A stretch of 64,000 bases of DNA, taken from positions 23,295-87,294 of the forward strand of contig JAJRQT010000081.1 in assembly GCA_024280115.1 (NCBI GenBank), given 5' to 3'. Below the pieces are notes generated by a model. It searched no databases and was not told the DNA's origin. It saw nothing but the letters and a program-made list of their open reading frames with translations. Position 1 is the first letter of the stretch. Every line of letters starts with the position of its first letter. A program made the position numbers and the translations under genes. Positions 52,107-62,103 of this stretch are shown in pieces. The stretch comes from Bacteroidota bacterium. GTDB lineage: Bacteria; Bacteroidota; Bacteroidia; Cytophagales; Cyclobacteriaceae.

Positions 52107-54509
52107 TTAGTTTCTTAATGGTTTTCCTCCATTCAAAATGGACTGTATTCTTTCCAGCGTTTTTCGCTCTCCGCAAAGAGAAAGGAATGCTTCTCTTTCC
52201 AGATCCAAAAGGTATTGCTCTGATACTTCCGTCGGGGAAGTTAGATCGCCTCCGCACATAATATTGGCAATTTTCTTCGCTATGAGTGCATCATGATCTG
52301 ATATATAATTGCCCATTTTCATGCCATGGATTCCGGCATTGAAAAGCGCCATTCCTCCACGGCCCTGAACTTTTATATTTTTCTTTTGAACCGGTTTGGT
52401 GTATCCTGCTTCTGCCAGCTCAATAGCTGCTATCTTAGCGTCTGCTATTTGGCGATTTGGATTTATTGTAATTCTGTCTTGTGGCCGAAGAATAAGCATA
52501 TCTCTTGCCTCCTCGGCTGATGTGGCGACTTTTGCTGTTGCAATATTCATAAAAGCATTTTGAAGCGCGTTGTATTCGATATCCCCGGTTTCAGCTCTCT
52601 CGGATACACGGCGCGTCAACTCTTTGGTACCACCGCCACCCGGTATCAGACCGACTCCAACTTCTACCAATCCTATATAAGTTTCGGCAGCAGCCTGAAC
52701 CTGATCAGCATGCAGAGTAAGCTCACAGCCGCCTCCCAATGACATGCCATGAGGTGCAATTATTACCGGAACTGAACTGTATCTCGCCCGCATAATGATG
52801 TTTTGGAAAGTTGCGATTAAGATATTGAGTTCTTCATATTCCTGCTCGATAGCATACATGAATACCATTCCCAGGTTCGCGCCAACAGAAAAGTTAGCAC
52901 CTTGGTTTCCAATCACTACACCACGGTATTCATTTTCTCCAAGGTCAAATACTTTAATCATACCTTCGATGACCTCACTCCCCATGGTGTTCATCTTGGT
53001 TCTGAATTCGAGATTAATTATTCCATCACCGAGATCAAAAATAGAAGCACCTGAATTTTTCCAGATTTCTTTGTTAGTCCTCAGATTATCAAGAATGATA
53101 AATTGACCTTTCCCCGGAATCTCTTTGTAAGACTTGGATGTAATGTCATAATATTTTTTTACTCCATTGTCAACAGCATAGAAGGATTCAATTCCGCTTT
53201 CTACCATGTCATAAACCCATTGATGAGGTTTATAACCTGCTTCCTCCATTTTTGCAAGCGATTTGCCAACTCCAACCTGATCCCATGTATCGAACGGACC
53301 GACTTCCCATCCAAATCCGGCACATAGCGCATCATCAATTTTAAACAATTCATCAGCTACTTCCGGAATTCTATTGGATACATACTGGAAAATTCCATAA
53401 AATGAATCTCTATAAAATTCGCCGGCTTTATCTTTTCCACCTATTAGGACTTTGAACCGATCCTTTATGTTATCAATTGGTTTTGTGAGCTCGAGTGTTG
53501 CGAATTTTACTTTTTGCTTTGGCTTGTATTCCAAAGATTTCAAGTTGAGGGTCAGAATCTTTGTTTTCCCATTTTCGTCTTTAGTTTTCTTATAGAATCC
53601 CTGTTTTGTTTTATCACCAAGCCATTTATTTTTCTCCAACTTGCCAATTATCTCCGGCAGTTTAAAAATGCCTCTTTGCTCATCTTCAGGCAATCCTTCA
53701 TACAAGTTGTCAGCAACTTTGATAAGTGTATCTAAGCCGACTATATCACTAGTCCGGAATGTTGCAGATTTAGGCCGCCCTATGACAGGCCCGGTGAGTT
53801 TATCAATTTCGTCAATGTTGAGGTTGAGTTTTTGCATGGTGTCCACAACCTTCAAAATGGAATAGATCCCGATTCTATTGGCGATGAAGGCAGGTGTATC
53901 CTTGCATAAAACCGTTGTTTTTCCAAGGTACAGATCTCCATAATGCATGAAAAAATCTATGATCTCGGGATTTGTTTGTGGTCCCGGAATAATTTCCAAT
54001 AGCTTTAAATAGCGAGGCGGGTTAAAAAAGTGTGTGCCGCAGAAATGAGTCTGAAAATCATCACTTCTTCCTGCGCTCATTAATTTGATAGGAATCCCGG
54101 AGGTATTGGATGTAATCAGCGTTCCCGGTTTTCTGAATTTCTCGACATTGTCAAAAAGTTGTTTTTTAATCTCGAGATTTTCAATAACCACTTCGATTAT
54201 CCAATCATAGTCTTTGATTTTCGATAAATCATCATCAAAGTTTCCAAGCTGGATTTTCGAGGCAAAACTCTTGTGGTACAATGGCGCCGGTTTGGCTTTT
54301 AAAGCAGTTTGAAATGACGTATTCACAATTCGGTTTTTTACTACCTTATCGTCTATTTTCAAACCCTTTTTAGCTTCTGTTTCGCTAAGCTCTTTTGGGT
54401 TAATATCAAGTAATAAAACATCCAGACCGATGTTTGCAAAATGACAGGCAATCCGGGAACCCATAATTCCCGAACCTAATACAGCTACTTTGTTAATGTT
54501 TCTTTTCAT
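52107..54509 (-). CDS. 3-hydroxyacyl-CoA dehydrogenase / enoyl-CoA hydratase (dehydrogenase-first form)
   Basis: An 800-residue bifunctional beta-oxidation enzyme. Unlike E. coli FadB, the dehydrogenase comes first (Rossmann VLGSGIMGSRIACHFA at residues 10-25; catalytic region FCGTHFFNPPRYLKLLEIIPG, shown in outline). A middle dehydrogenase C-terminal domain (about 295-500) follows, and then the enoyl-CoA hydratase/isomerase domain at 500-800 with GMSLGGGCELTLHAD (oxyanion loop) and VEVGVGLIPGGGGTKEL (catalytic acid region). This order is usual in Bacteroidota and some other phyla. It is 24 bp after marR and 16 bp before fadA. Confidence 0.93.
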   Translation of the reverse strand: MKRNINKVAVLGSGIMGSRIACHFANIGLDVLLLDINPKELSETEAKKGLKIDDKVVKNRIVNTSFQTALKAKPAPLYHKSFASKIQLGNFDDDLSKIKDYDWIIEVVIENLEIKKQLFDNVEKFRKPGTLITSNTSGIPIKLMSAGRSDDFQTHFCGTHFFNPPRYLKLLEIIPGPQTNPEIIDFFMHYGDLYLGKTTVLCKDTPAFIANRIGIYSILKVVDTMQKLNLNIDEIDKLTGPVIGRPKSATFRTSDIVGLDTLIKVADNLYEGLPEDEQRGIFKLPEIIGKLEKNKWLGDKTKQGFYKKTKDENGKTKILTLNLKSLEYKPKQKVKFATLELTKPIDNIKDRFKVLIGGKDKAGEFYRDSFYGIFQYVSNRIPEVADELFKIDDALCAGFGWEVGPFDTWDQVGVGKSLAKMEEAGYKPHQWVYDMVESGIESFYAVDNGVKKYYDITSKSYKEIPGKGQFIILDNLRTNKEIWKNSGASIFDLGDGIINLEFRTKMNTMGSEVIEGMIKVFDLGENEYRGVVIGNQGANFSVGANLGMVFMYAIEQEYEELNILIATFQNIIMRARYSSVPVIIAPHGMSLGGGCELTLHADQVQAAAETYIGLVEVGVGLIPGGGGTKELTRRVSERAETGDIEYNALQNAFMNIATAKVATSAEEARDMLILRPQDRITINPNRQIADAKIAAIELAEAGYTKPVQKKNIKVQGRGGMALFNAGIHGMKMGNYISDHDALIAKKIANIMCGGDLTSPTEVSEQYLLDLEREAFLSLCGERKTLERIQSILNGGKPLRN

Positions 54510-54533
54510 TGCTTGTGCTCTATCTGACAGTTT

Positions 54534-54989
54534 TTAATCTTTATTGATTAATCGTTTTAATTCTTCGTTACCTTCCGTCCAATCTATGATCAGTCGTGAA
54601 ACCTGGATGAATGTATTTAACTTTTCTTCCGGTATTCGATCCAATACAAATTGATTGAATGCCTTTACTGTCTCAATGGACTTTCCCTTCTTTTCTTTCC
54701 CTTTTTCAGTTAGGAATATCCTGACCGACCGCTTGTCAAATGCATCCTTTTCCTTATAAATGAATCCTCTTTCTTCCAGGTTTTTAAGAGCCCTCGTCAA
54801 ACTTCTGGATTCCAAACCCATTTGCGGGGCAATTTTTGTTGCAGGGGTACCTTCTGAAGTACTGATATTCAATAATATAAATGCAATAGATGTGGTGATT
54901 CCATGCTTTTGAGCTTTCTGATTGTACAATCTCGAAAGACTGTGCCAACTTGTCTTTATATAATAATCTATGGACTCCTCTTTTTTCAT
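54534..54989 (-). CDS. MarR-family regulator of the fad operon
   Basis: A 151-residue MarR-type winged-helix protein. Helix-turn-helix with TPATKIAPQMGLESRSLTRAL (about residues 53-73 in outline), wing DKRSVRIFLTEKGK (about 100-113) and N-terminal dimer helix YYIKTSWHSLSRLYN. As the first gene of marR-fadJ-fadA-acd with a 24-bp gap, it likely represses the operon until acyl-CoA or a fatty acid binds. An 8-bp palindrome with a -7 box sits just upstream and is a candidate for its operator. Confidence 0.9.
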   Translation of the reverse strand: MKKEESIDYYIKTSWHSLSRLYNQKAQKHGITTSIAFILLNISTSEGTPATKIAPQMGLESRSLTRALKNLEERGFIYKEKDAFDKRSVRIFLTEKGKEKKGKSIETVKAFNQFVLDRIPEEKLNTFIQVSRLIIDWTEGNEELKRLINKD

Positions 54990-55009
54990 ATTTTTCCTTT
55001 CACAAGGAT

Positions 55010-55040
55010 CAAATATATAAAATTATATTATGCATGCACA
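55010..55040 (-). promoter_or_regulatory. Promoter and possible operator of marR-fad operon
   Basis: On the minus strand TATATTTG (55010-55017) matches the Bacteroidota -7 box, 20 nt before the marR ATG. TGCATGCA (55031-55038) is a perfect 8-bp palindrome that lies between the -7 and -33 positions, where a MarR dimer could block RNA polymerase. Confidence 0.45.
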
Positions 55041-55280
55041 CTATTTGTATAAAATTATTAAGTTTTCTAAAGGGTTAAATACCTTCTATTTCATAATAAT
55101 TATACGTAAACCAGTGAAATTATATGAGAATTTAGCATTTATTTCCATAAATGGTGTGAAATTGACATTTATTATGCTTGCAGAACATATTTGAATATTT
55201 GCCAAAAATGATATGTAGAAAAAGTGGGTAATTGTAGAAAAGGTATCAATGGTTGAAGTTTGAGTAAAATGGTCTATGTA

Positions 55281-56021
55281 CTAAATATTTTCTTTGTTTA
55301 TATATTCTTTAGCCCGTTTTATTTTTCCGAAACCTGTAATCTGCTTTTCAATAGTTTTCGGATTACCTGCATAGATTATCCCTCCAACTCCGGTGATGGT
55401 GGCTTTCAGCTTTTCCTTTACAAAGACTTCGGCGCCACCGAGGCCACTTAAATTTATATCGGATTCTTTGCTTATAAGTTCAAGACCTCGTAATCCACCT
55501 GCGCCACTTATGTGTGTTTCAAGATAGTCAGTTTCACCAGTCAAAGTAATAATTCCTGCGCCGGTCAAATTGATTTCAATACTTGTTGTATTCACTTCCA
55601 ATTCAATAGTCCCTGCCCCGGATAGATCCAAATTCAGGTTGTTTGATACGAGAATCCCTTCATGCTCAATACTGGAAAGGCCTGTTGAATAAATTTGATT
55701 CAACTCTTTATAAAAGACGTAAACATTAATTCCTTCAGTACTATTCAGTGTATGAACATTATTGATACTCAATGTTTCATTGAAAACTTCAGCATTGATG
55801 TAAGCTAGCAGGTTTTCATCTGTTTCAACTATAATTTTATTTTCATCACTCTGAATAATGGTAACATTATAATTTCCACCAAGATTAACCTTTTGAAAAT
55901 CTCCCACCGAAATTTCATATTTTTCAATATTTCCATTTCCTCTTTTGAAATTGAGATCACAACTTGAAATAAGAATGATTATTATGCCAGTAAATAATAT
56001 AGAAATGCCTGAGTTCTTCAT
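55281..56021 (-). CDS. Head-GIN domain lipoprotein (DUF2807)
   Basis: A 246-residue lipoprotein with lipobox I-L-I-S-S-C. The mature part is a right-handed beta-helix-like repeat domain (DUF2807): repeated LDLSGAGTIELEV, INLTGAGIITLTG, HISGAGGLRGLEL and INLSGLGGAEVFV units. Proteins of this family are outer membrane lipoproteins in Bacteroidota, of unknown function, often regulated by ECF sigma factors or cell envelope stress. It is divergent from glyA, and its TATCTTTG box lies 24 nt before the ATG. Confidence 0.85.
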   Translation of the reverse strand: MKNSGISILFTGIIIILISSCDLNFKRGNGNIEKYEISVGDFQKVNLGGNYNVTIIQSDENKIIVETDENLLAYINAEVFNETLSINNVHTLNSTEGINVYVFYKELNQIYSTGLSSIEHEGILVSNNLNLDLSGAGTIELEVNTTSIEINLTGAGIITLTGETDYLETHISGAGGLRGLELISKESDINLSGLGGAEVFVKEKLKATITGVGGIIYAGNPKTIEKQITGFGKIKRAKEYINKENI

Positions 56022-56045
56022 GGATTTGCCGGGGATTATTTACGA

Positions 56046-56053
56046 CAAAGATA
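56046..56053 (-). promoter_or_regulatory. -7 box of the head-GIN lipoprotein gene
   Basis: Minus strand reads TATCTTTG, a perfect TAnnTTTG match 24 nt before the start at 56021. Confidence 0.45.
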
Positions 56054-56101
56054 ATTATTGTTGATTGAAGTCGATAATTCCACACTCATTTATGAATTTA
56101 A

Positions 56102-56132
56102 TTGTGAAAGTATGATGCTTAAGTTATTTTTG
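56102..56132 (+). promoter_or_regulatory. glyA promoter
   Basis: TTG at 56102-56104, 20 nt spacing, then TATTTTTG (56125-56132) matches the Bacteroidota promoter TTG-N19-21-TAnnTTTG. The -7 box ends 23 nt before the glyA ATG. It is the best complete promoter match in the window. Confidence 0.55.
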
Positions 56133-56155
56133 CCCTTCATTTTTAAAGCATTACC

Positions 56156-57430
56156 ATGATTAAAGATCAAACTGTATTCGATTTAATACAAAAAGAGCAA
56201 GATCGTCAGGAAGACGGTATTGAATTGATTGCCTCAGAAAACTTTGCTTCAAAACAGGTAATTGCGGCGATGGGGACTGTTTTGACAAATAAATATGCTG
56301 AAGGACTTCCGGGAAAGAGGTATTATGGAGGATGTGAAGTTGTCGATGAAATAGAAAATATCACCAGGGACAGGGCCAAAGAATTGTTTGGAGCAGAATG
56401 GGTGAATGTACAACCTCATTCGGGCGCACAGGCAAATGCTGCTGTAATGCTCGCTGTACTAAATGCAGGCGATAAAATATTAGGTTTTGATCTTTCTCAT
56501 GGCGGTCATCTTACCCATGGATCTTCTGTGAATTTTTCCGGGAAACTTTACCAGCCATCATTTTATGGTGTAGAAAAAGAAACTGGGTTGATAGACTATG
56601 ACAATGTAGCTGAAATAGCAAAAAGAGAACAACCAAAACTAATAATTTGCGGGGCCTCCGCATACAGCAGGGAATGGAATTATGAAAGTTTGAGGGCAAT
56701 TGCTGATGAAGTTGGAGCATTGCTATTGGCCGATATTGCTCATCCTGCAGGATTGATCGCAAGAGGCCTCTTGGATGATCCGTTGGAATATTGCCATATT
56801 GTCACAACAACCACGCACAAAACCCTTAGAGGTCCAAGGGGAGGAATGATCATGATGCGGGAAGATTTTGAGAATCCTTTTGGGATAAAAACTCCAAAAG
56901 GTATAGTCAGAAAAATGACTTCCCTGTTGGATTCAGGTGTTTTCCCCGGAACCCAGGGAGGACCACTCGAACATGTAATCGCGGCAAAAGCTGTTGCATT
57001 TGGAGAGGCGCTTTCTGATGATTACATGAATTATATTGTGCAAGTGAAAAAGAATGCGGCTGTTATGGCCAATAGATTTATTGATAAAGGATATCACGTG
57101 ATTTCGGGTGGAACAGATAATCATTTAATGTTGATTGATCTGAGGTCAAAAGGTGAAGTCACTGGACGAGATGCAGAAAATGCCTTGATAAAGGCTGACA
57201 TCACAATCAATAAAAATATGGTGCCTTTTGATTCCAGGTCTCCATTTGTTACTTCCGGAATAAGAGTGGGTACTGCGGCGATCACAACGCGGGGCATGAA
57301 GGAAGCTGATATGGATAAGGTTGTCGATCTCATTGACGATGTATTGTTAAACAAGGACAACGAAAATAAAATAAGGGAAATCAAAGATGAAGTTAATTCA
57401 TGGATGAAAGACTTCCCGCTTTATAAATAA
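56156..57430 (+). CDS. glyA: Serine hydroxymethyltransferase
   Basis: A 424-residue PLP enzyme that interconverts serine and glycine with tetrahydrofolate, supplying one-carbon units. The PLP lysine is in [14 protein letters not shown] (about residue 224). N-terminal [29 protein letters not shown] and [12 protein letters not shown] (substrate and PLP contacts) and C-terminal [16 protein letters not shown] [13 protein letters not shown] are present. It is the first gene of glyA-tatC-rpiB with gaps of 7 and 5 bp. Confidence 0.96.
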   Translation: MIKDQTVFDLIQKEQDRQEDGIELIASENFASKQVIAAMGTVLTNKYAEGLPGKRYYGGCEVVDEIENITRDRAKELFGAEWVNVQPHSGAQANAAVMLAVLNAGDKILGFDLSHGGHLTHGSSVNFSGKLYQPSFYGVEKETGLIDYDNVAEIAKREQPKLIICGASAYSREWNYESLRAIADEVGALLLADIAHPAGLIARGLLDDPLEYCHIVTTTTHKTLRGPRGGMIMMREDFENPFGIKTPKGIVRKMTSLLDSGVFPGTQGGPLEHVIAAKAVAFGEALSDDYMNYIVQVKKNAAVMANRFIDKGYHVISGGTDNHLMLIDLRSKGEVTGRDAENALIKADITINKNMVPFDSRSPFVTSGIRVGTAAITTRGMKEADMDKVVDLIDDVLLNKDNENKIREIKDEVNSWMKDFPLYK

Positions 57431-57437
57431 TTGAATA

Positions 57438-58292
57438 GTGGAAGAAAACGAAGAAAACGAAGAGCAACTGCCAAAAAGTGAAAAGGAAATGTCTTTTCTT
57501 GATCATCTTGAGGAGCTGAGATGGCATATTATACGGTCGTTTGGTTCAATAGCGATATTTGCGGTGGCAGCATTTATTTTTAGGCAACCAATTTGGCACT
57601 ATATAATACTTGCACCTTCACGACCTGACTTCTGGACTTACGATATGTTTTGCCGTTTGGGCAGTCTGACCGGCGCTGATTTTTTCTGTATAGACGAATT
57701 GCCATTCATTATCCAAAACAGGAGAATGACCGCTCAATTTACCATGGCATTAACTTCGAGCTTTGTAATAGGAATGATTGTAGCATTTCCATATGCATTC
57801 TGGGAGTTTTGGAGATTTATTAGACCGGGGTTATATAAGAATGAAAAACAGTTGAGCAGGGGGGCCGTATTTTTTGTGACGCTCCTATTCCTTACCGGTA
57901 TCTTGTTTGGATATTACGTTGTTGCCCCTATCTCAATCAATTTCCTCACAAATTTTAAACTTGACGAAAGTATATTAAATGAGATTGACCTTACGAGTTA
58001 TGTCTCTACGGTGATGATGCTTGTGCTGGCCTGTGGAATAATGTTTCAATTACCGGTTGTTGTATATTTCCTTACAAAAGCGGGAATTATCACTCCTGAA
58101 TTTTTAAAGACTTATCGAAAACATGCGATTGTAGTTATACTTGTTTTATCAGCTCTTATCACGCCACCCGATGTAATCAGTCAGATATTAATGTGTTTTC
58201 CATTGCTACTGCTCTATGAAATAAGCATCATGTTAGCAAACACGATTAAAAGGGAAGAAGATAAATTACTTTTAGAGGAAGAATCTAAATAA
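57438..58292 (+). CDS. tatC: Twin-arginine translocase subunit TatC
   Basis: A 284-residue inner membrane protein with six helices that recognises twin-arginine signal peptides. The GTG start gives an acidic Glu-rich N-terminus, then SFLDHLEELRWHIIRS, the invariant TatC motif with L-E-E-L-R. A conserved FVIGMIVAFPYAFWEFWRFI (in outline) with the family Phe/Glu and the ALITPPDVISQ loop near the C-terminus follow. Gene order between glyA and rpiB, with translational-scale gaps, implies co-transcription with metabolism genes. No tatA is adjacent. Confidence 0.93.
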   Translation: MEENEENEEQLPKSEKEMSFLDHLEELRWHIIRSFGSIAIFAVAAFIFRQPIWHYIILAPSRPDFWTYDMFCRLGSLTGADFFCIDELPFIIQNRRMTAQFTMALTSSFVIGMIVAFPYAFWEFWRFIRPGLYKNEKQLSRGAVFFVTLLFLTGILFGYYVVAPISINFLTNFKLDESILNEIDLTSYVSTVMMLVLACGIMFQLPVVVYFLTKAGIITPEFLKTYRKHAIVVILVLSALITPPDVISQILMCFPLLLLYEISIMLANTIKREEDKLLLEEESK

Positions 58293-58297
58293 GTAAG

Positions 58298-58735
58298 ATG
58301 AAAAATATTCGAATAGCCATAGGAAGCGATCATGCAGGGTTTGAGCTTAAAACACAAATAAAAGAGTGGCTCGAACCGCAAGTGGAGGTGCTGAAAGATC
58401 TGGGAACAAATTCAGAAGAAAGTGTCGATTATCCTGATTTTGCACACGCAGTGGCTGGCGAAGTAGAAAAAGGCAAATATGATTTGGGGATATTGATCTG
58501 TGGTACTGGTATCGGAGTGGACATGACTGCCAACAAACACCAGGGGATTCGTGCCGCACTTTGCTGGAATAAAGAAATCAGTAAGATGGCAAAAAGCCAC
58601 AATAATGCCAATGTCATTTGCCTTCCCGGGAGATTTATAATTATTGAACAAGCCAAAGAAATTCTGGATACTTTTTTTAATACCGAGTTTGAAGCTGGAA
58701 GACATAAACGGAGAATAGATAAAATCAGTTGTTAG
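58298..58735 (+). CDS. rpiB: Ribose-5-phosphate isomerase B
   Basis: A 145-residue RpiB, interconverting ribose-5-phosphate and ribulose-5-phosphate. Blocks: IAIGSDHAGFELK, CGTGIGVDM with catalytic Cys (about residue 68), and RAALCWNKEISKMAKSHNNANVICLPGR. It is the third gene of glyA-tatC-rpiB. Its last 11 bp overlap the end of the convergent membrane protein gene. Confidence 0.95.
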   Translation: MKNIRIAIGSDHAGFELKTQIKEWLEPQVEVLKDLGTNSEESVDYPDFAHAVAGEVEKGKYDLGILICGTGIGVDMTANKHQGIRAALCWNKEISKMAKSHNNANVICLPGRFIIIEQAKEILDTFFNTEFEAGRHKRRIDKISC

Positions 58736-60143
58736 ACTGAATTCTTTGATACAATCCCGAATTAATCATTTTATATTCAGCTCCCAGTAGTGGAATTTTT
58801 TCAAACAATTCCGGTGCTAGCGAAATCTGATCAATGATAAATTCCGGCTGATCACTTCTTATATTTTTGTCAATTGCCTCCAGGTTATCATAATAATTCA
58901 GATTTTGGAGCTGATTTTTTGAAATACCCCAATTGAAGTACGGGGTGGCCTGTTTCCCAAAGAAGTATGGCTGGATGTCCGGGCCTAAAACAAGTATTTT
59001 TTTGCCCTCATACATAGCAGCATTGATGTTGGTATTAACTATAAGTGTATCTGTTTTTATAATATTTCTTATTGTAAACCAATTATATGTGATCGCAAGA
59101 TATATCGTGATCACTGAAATAAAATATACTAAAAAGCTGAGCTCTCTTTTTAGGTTTTTTCTAATTGAAAGAAAAAAACGTGTTAAAAAATATGAAATCC
59201 AGGGAAGAAACATTATTAAATCATATCCATCCTTGTCAGTAAAAAACGCCCAGATCATTAAAGTAACTAAAGTGGCAATTATCATTGTCTTTTGAATTCT
59301 CAACTGAAATATTGTAAATCCAAGTCCTGACATAATTTTAAAAGCAGATAGTGAAAATAAAATAATTGTCGCTCCAAAAACCAATAATATGGTATTGAAG
59401 TCTAGATAATTTAAATTCTCAGAATAGAATGATGAATAAAAAAAATTGACAAATAAATCATGTGATTTGCCCTGCCATACATAATAAAGCCAGCAAATGA
59501 TCAAGGGAATCACCAATCCGTACAACAACAATAAGTATCTTCTTTTAATGGTGTTGGTAAAAAACAGTAAAGCTATAATATGAACCAGAATCATTAAGAT
59601 AAATGGAAAGAAAAAAAGCGAGGCTATTCCTACATAAAGTCCCATATTCAAAAGATTCCCATCAGTTTTAAACCTTGTTTCAATGTGTGATGACAAACTG
59701 TTAAATGAGATTAATATAAATGTAAGTCCCATCATTTGCGGAGAAAGGGTAATTATATTGAAAAAAACCAATCCCAATAAAGCATAGAAAAATGTTGGCA
59801 GGTAGTTGATTTCATTGAATATTTTATGCTTCAATGCAATTTGGCTTACCTTAAAGGCCTGAACACAAAATAATAATAAACCGATAACCTGGAGTGCAAG
59901 TTGAGAACGGCCAAAAGCATAGTCAATTATCTTATAGACCCATGCAGATAACGGTCCTATGTCATCCCAAATATCGGTGTATAGCAAGGCGCCTTCATTC
60001 ATTCGCTCTCCTACAATCATCCAGCTAAGTTCTGGAATAGTATGCCAATTTGAAGAAATTAAATATGGCAGCCTAATTAAAAGTAACAAGGCGAATATGA
60101 TGATCAGGCGGTAGGGATCATTTATTCTAAAATAGTTTAACAA
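58725..60143 (-). CDS. Multi-spanning membrane protein, GT-C glycosyltransferase-like
   Basis: A 472-residue protein with about 11-12 helices. The N-terminal helix is followed by a periplasmic loop with ELSWMIVGERMNEGALLYTD and then IWDDIGPLSAWVYK (two acidic positions), a pattern reminiscent of the first loop of GT-C glycosyltransferases and PMT/ArnT-like enzymes. The last 120 residues form a soluble C-terminal domain (from about TLIVNTNINAAMYEGKKILV). The family is not certain. It is not linked to a surface polysaccharide gene on this strand and overlaps rpiB by 11 bp at the 3' end. The start is the ATG at 60143. Confidence 0.7.
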   Translation of the reverse strand: MLNYFRINDPYRLIIIFALLLLIRLPYLISSNWHTIPELSWMIVGERMNEGALLYTDIWDDIGPLSAWVYKIIDYAFGRSQLALQVIGLLLFCVQAFKVSQIALKHKIFNEINYLPTFFYALLGLVFFNIITLSPQMMGLTFILISFNSLSSHIETRFKTDGNLLNMGLYVGIASLFFFPFILMILVHIIALLFFTNTIKRRYLLLLYGLVIPLIICWLYYVWQGKSHDLFVNFFYSSFYSENLNYLDFNTILLVFGATIILFSLSAFKIMSGLGFTIFQLRIQKTMIIATLVTLMIWAFFTDKDGYDLIMFLPWISYFLTRFFLSIRKNLKRELSFLVYFISVITIYLAITYNWFTIRNIIKTDTLIVNTNINAAMYEGKKILVLGPDIQPYFFGKQATPYFNWGISKNQLQNLNYYDNLEAIDKNIRSDQPEFIIDQISLAPELFEKIPLLGAEYKMINSGLYQRIQSNN

Positions 60144-60234
60144 TAGTATATTTGTTCTTTATTAGGTAATATGCGACAATATAGAAAGACTCGTTTATTT
60201 ACTAAAAAAAGTAAGGTATAAATATTCGGAAATT

Positions 60235-60600
60235 ATGACGAGTACCCGCCAATTAAAATTTTCCAGGCTAATTCAGAAAGAATTAGCTGATATTTTCCAG
60301 AAAGATCAAAAAAGTTTTTTCACTGGCAATATAATATCTGTAACCCATGTAGAAGTAAGTCCTGATTTTAGTGTGGCTAATATTTTTTTAAGTGTAATTC
60401 TTGAAAAAGATAAAGATCAACTGCTTAGTGCTGTTAATCATCACAAAGGAGCAATCAAGAAAAATTTATCAAAAAGGATAGGCAAACATACCAGAAGGAT
60501 CCCGGATTTGATTTTTAATTTGGATCAGGGAGCTGAGCATGCGCAAAAAATGGAAAACCTCTTTAAAAATCTTAATATTCCACCTGAAGAGGAAAACTAA
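60235..60600 (+). CDS. rbfA: 30S ribosome-binding factor RbfA
   Basis: A 121-residue RbfA needed for late 16S rRNA/30S maturation and cold adaptation. KH-fold blocks: RLIQKELADIFQKD (helix 1), ISVTHVEVSPDFSVANIFLS (strand and turn), RKIGKHTRRIPDLIFNLDQGAEHAQKM with the conserved I-P-D/E-L segment. It precedes a LolE-like permease gene by 12 bp, so the two may be co-transcribed. Confidence 0.92.
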   Translation: MTSTRQLKFSRLIQKELADIFQKDQKSFFTGNIISVTHVEVSPDFSVANIFLSVILEKDKDQLLSAVNHHKGAIKKNLSKRIGKHTRRIPDLIFNLDQGAEHAQKMENLFKNLNIPPEEEN

Positions 60601-60612
60601 AAATCCTGAATA

Positions 60613-61836
60613 TTGAATTTAAAACTTTTTATAGCGCGAAAATATTTTCTTTCAAAGAAGAAAAAAAATTTCATCAATGTGATATCAATCATTTCGATGT
60701 TCGGAGTGGCGGTGGGCACGATGGCGCTCGTAATTGTATTGTCGGTTTTTAATGGCCTTGAGGATTTGATTCGCAGTTTAAATAAGAGCTTTGATCCGGA
60801 GTTAAAAGTTGAAGTAGTCAGAGGAAAAAGTTTTGAACTATCTTCAGAATTTCTCGACGGCATTAAATCCATAGAAGGAGTAGAGATTGTAACCCAGGTA
60901 GTTGAAGATAATGTTGGCGCAATGTATAAGAATGATGAAATGGTGGTGAAGTTGAAGGGAGTGGAAGAAAATTTTATTGATCATCACAGAATTGACAAAA
61001 ATATTGTCCAGGGAAAATTGGTTCTAAAAGAGAACGGGGTAAATTACGCCATCATTGCCCGGGGTGTCCAATCTGCACTGTCTATAAACAGATTGAGTAA
61101 TATGTACACACTCCAGTTTTATTATCCCAAAAGGGGCCGAACAGGTGGTTTAAGTCCAAATAATCTATTGAATCATAAAATAATTTTGCCGGCCGGTGTC
61201 TATGCAATAGAAAAACAATACGACATGAACTATGTATTTGTTCCGCTGGATTTTGCTGTTGATTTATTGAATTATGGAAACCGGAGAACCTCTTTGGAAA
61301 TTAAGGTCGACTCCAAATACAGAATTCCTGACGTACAAGAAAGATTGAAAGAATTTGTCGGAGCCAAATTTAAAGTATTGACAAGCGAAGAAATCCACGC
61401 TGACTTTTTTAAAGTATTAAAGATTGAAAAGCTTTTCGTTTTTATAATTTTTTCCTTTATCCTCGCGATTGCCTCGTTTAATATTTTCTTTTCACTCACC
61501 ATGCTGGCTATAGATAAGAAAAAAGATATTGCCATATTATCATCGCTCGGGGCTAATAAGAAATTAATAAAATCAATATTTTTAACCGAGGGAGCTATCA
61601 TTTCGTTTTCAGGGGCATTGCTTGGCTTGTTTTTAGGCTTGATGGTATGCTTAATTCAACAATACTTCGGAGTAGTATCCATGGGTATGCAGACTGCTGT
61701 TATCGATGCCTATCCTGTTAAAATGCAGCTTCCAGATTTTCTCTATACAGGATTGAGTATTATTACCATTACGCTTTTTGCTTCTTATCGCCCGGCAATT
61801 ATTGCATCAAAAATCGCAATCCATGAAAATCTGTGA
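60613..61836 (+). CDS. LolC/LolE-like FtsX-family permease
   Basis: A 407-residue protein of the MacB/FtsX-type ABC permease fold. A TTG start is followed by NLKLFIARKYFLSKKKKNFINVISIISMFGVAVGTMALVIVLSVFNG (in outline), the typical N-terminus with first helix. A periplasmic domain of about 200 residues (about 50-265), and three C-terminal helices (about 278-300, 325-350 and 370-395) with the FtsX core LSSLGANKKLIKSIFLTEGAI, follow. In LolCDE it would extract lipoproteins from the inner membrane. The ATPase LolD is not adjacent. Bacteroidota commonly have these permeases away from lolD. Confidence 0.82.
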   Translation: MNLKLFIARKYFLSKKKKNFINVISIISMFGVAVGTMALVIVLSVFNGLEDLIRSLNKSFDPELKVEVVRGKSFELSSEFLDGIKSIEGVEIVTQVVEDNVGAMYKNDEMVVKLKGVEENFIDHHRIDKNIVQGKLVLKENGVNYAIIARGVQSALSINRLSNMYTLQFYYPKRGRTGGLSPNNLLNHKIILPAGVYAIEKQYDMNYVFVPLDFAVDLLNYGNRRTSLEIKVDSKYRIPDVQERLKEFVGAKFKVLTSEEIHADFFKVLKIEKLFVFIIFSFILAIASFNIFFSLTMLAIDKKKDIAILSSLGANKKLIKSIFLTEGAIISFSGALLGLFLGLMVCLIQQYFGVVSMGMQTAVIDAYPVKMQLPDFLYTGLSIITITLFASYRPAIIASKIAIHENL

Positions 61837-62103
61837 TTTTATTATTTGTACAATTCGTTGAACTTTATAATTAGACTAACACAGACCCTTCAAAATCCAA
61901 TTGTATCATTTGAGGATATTAAATCGTTTGCATTATCATCTAAATAGTAAAATCTATCTGGAAGCATGTTATTATTAAATATGATTTATCAAAGAAAATT
62001 AATAACCGTGTAGAGTTTTCTTGGTATAATTATATTATTTTATGTTTAATTTATATTTTTGTCAATTATTATTTTGATCACCTAAAACAAAATTTAACTA
62101 ATT
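61837..62103. other. 267-bp AT-rich spacer before ugd
   Basis: No gene. A TATTTTTG box (62054-62061) matches TAnnTTTG and lies 42 nt before the ugd ATG, but no TTG lies 19-21 nt before it. The rest shows no palindrome or repeat of note. Confidence 0.4.

Noticed and set aside
49103..54989. Novel system in the fad block
   Set aside because: Domain order and gene content are standard for Bacteroidota beta-oxidation operons.
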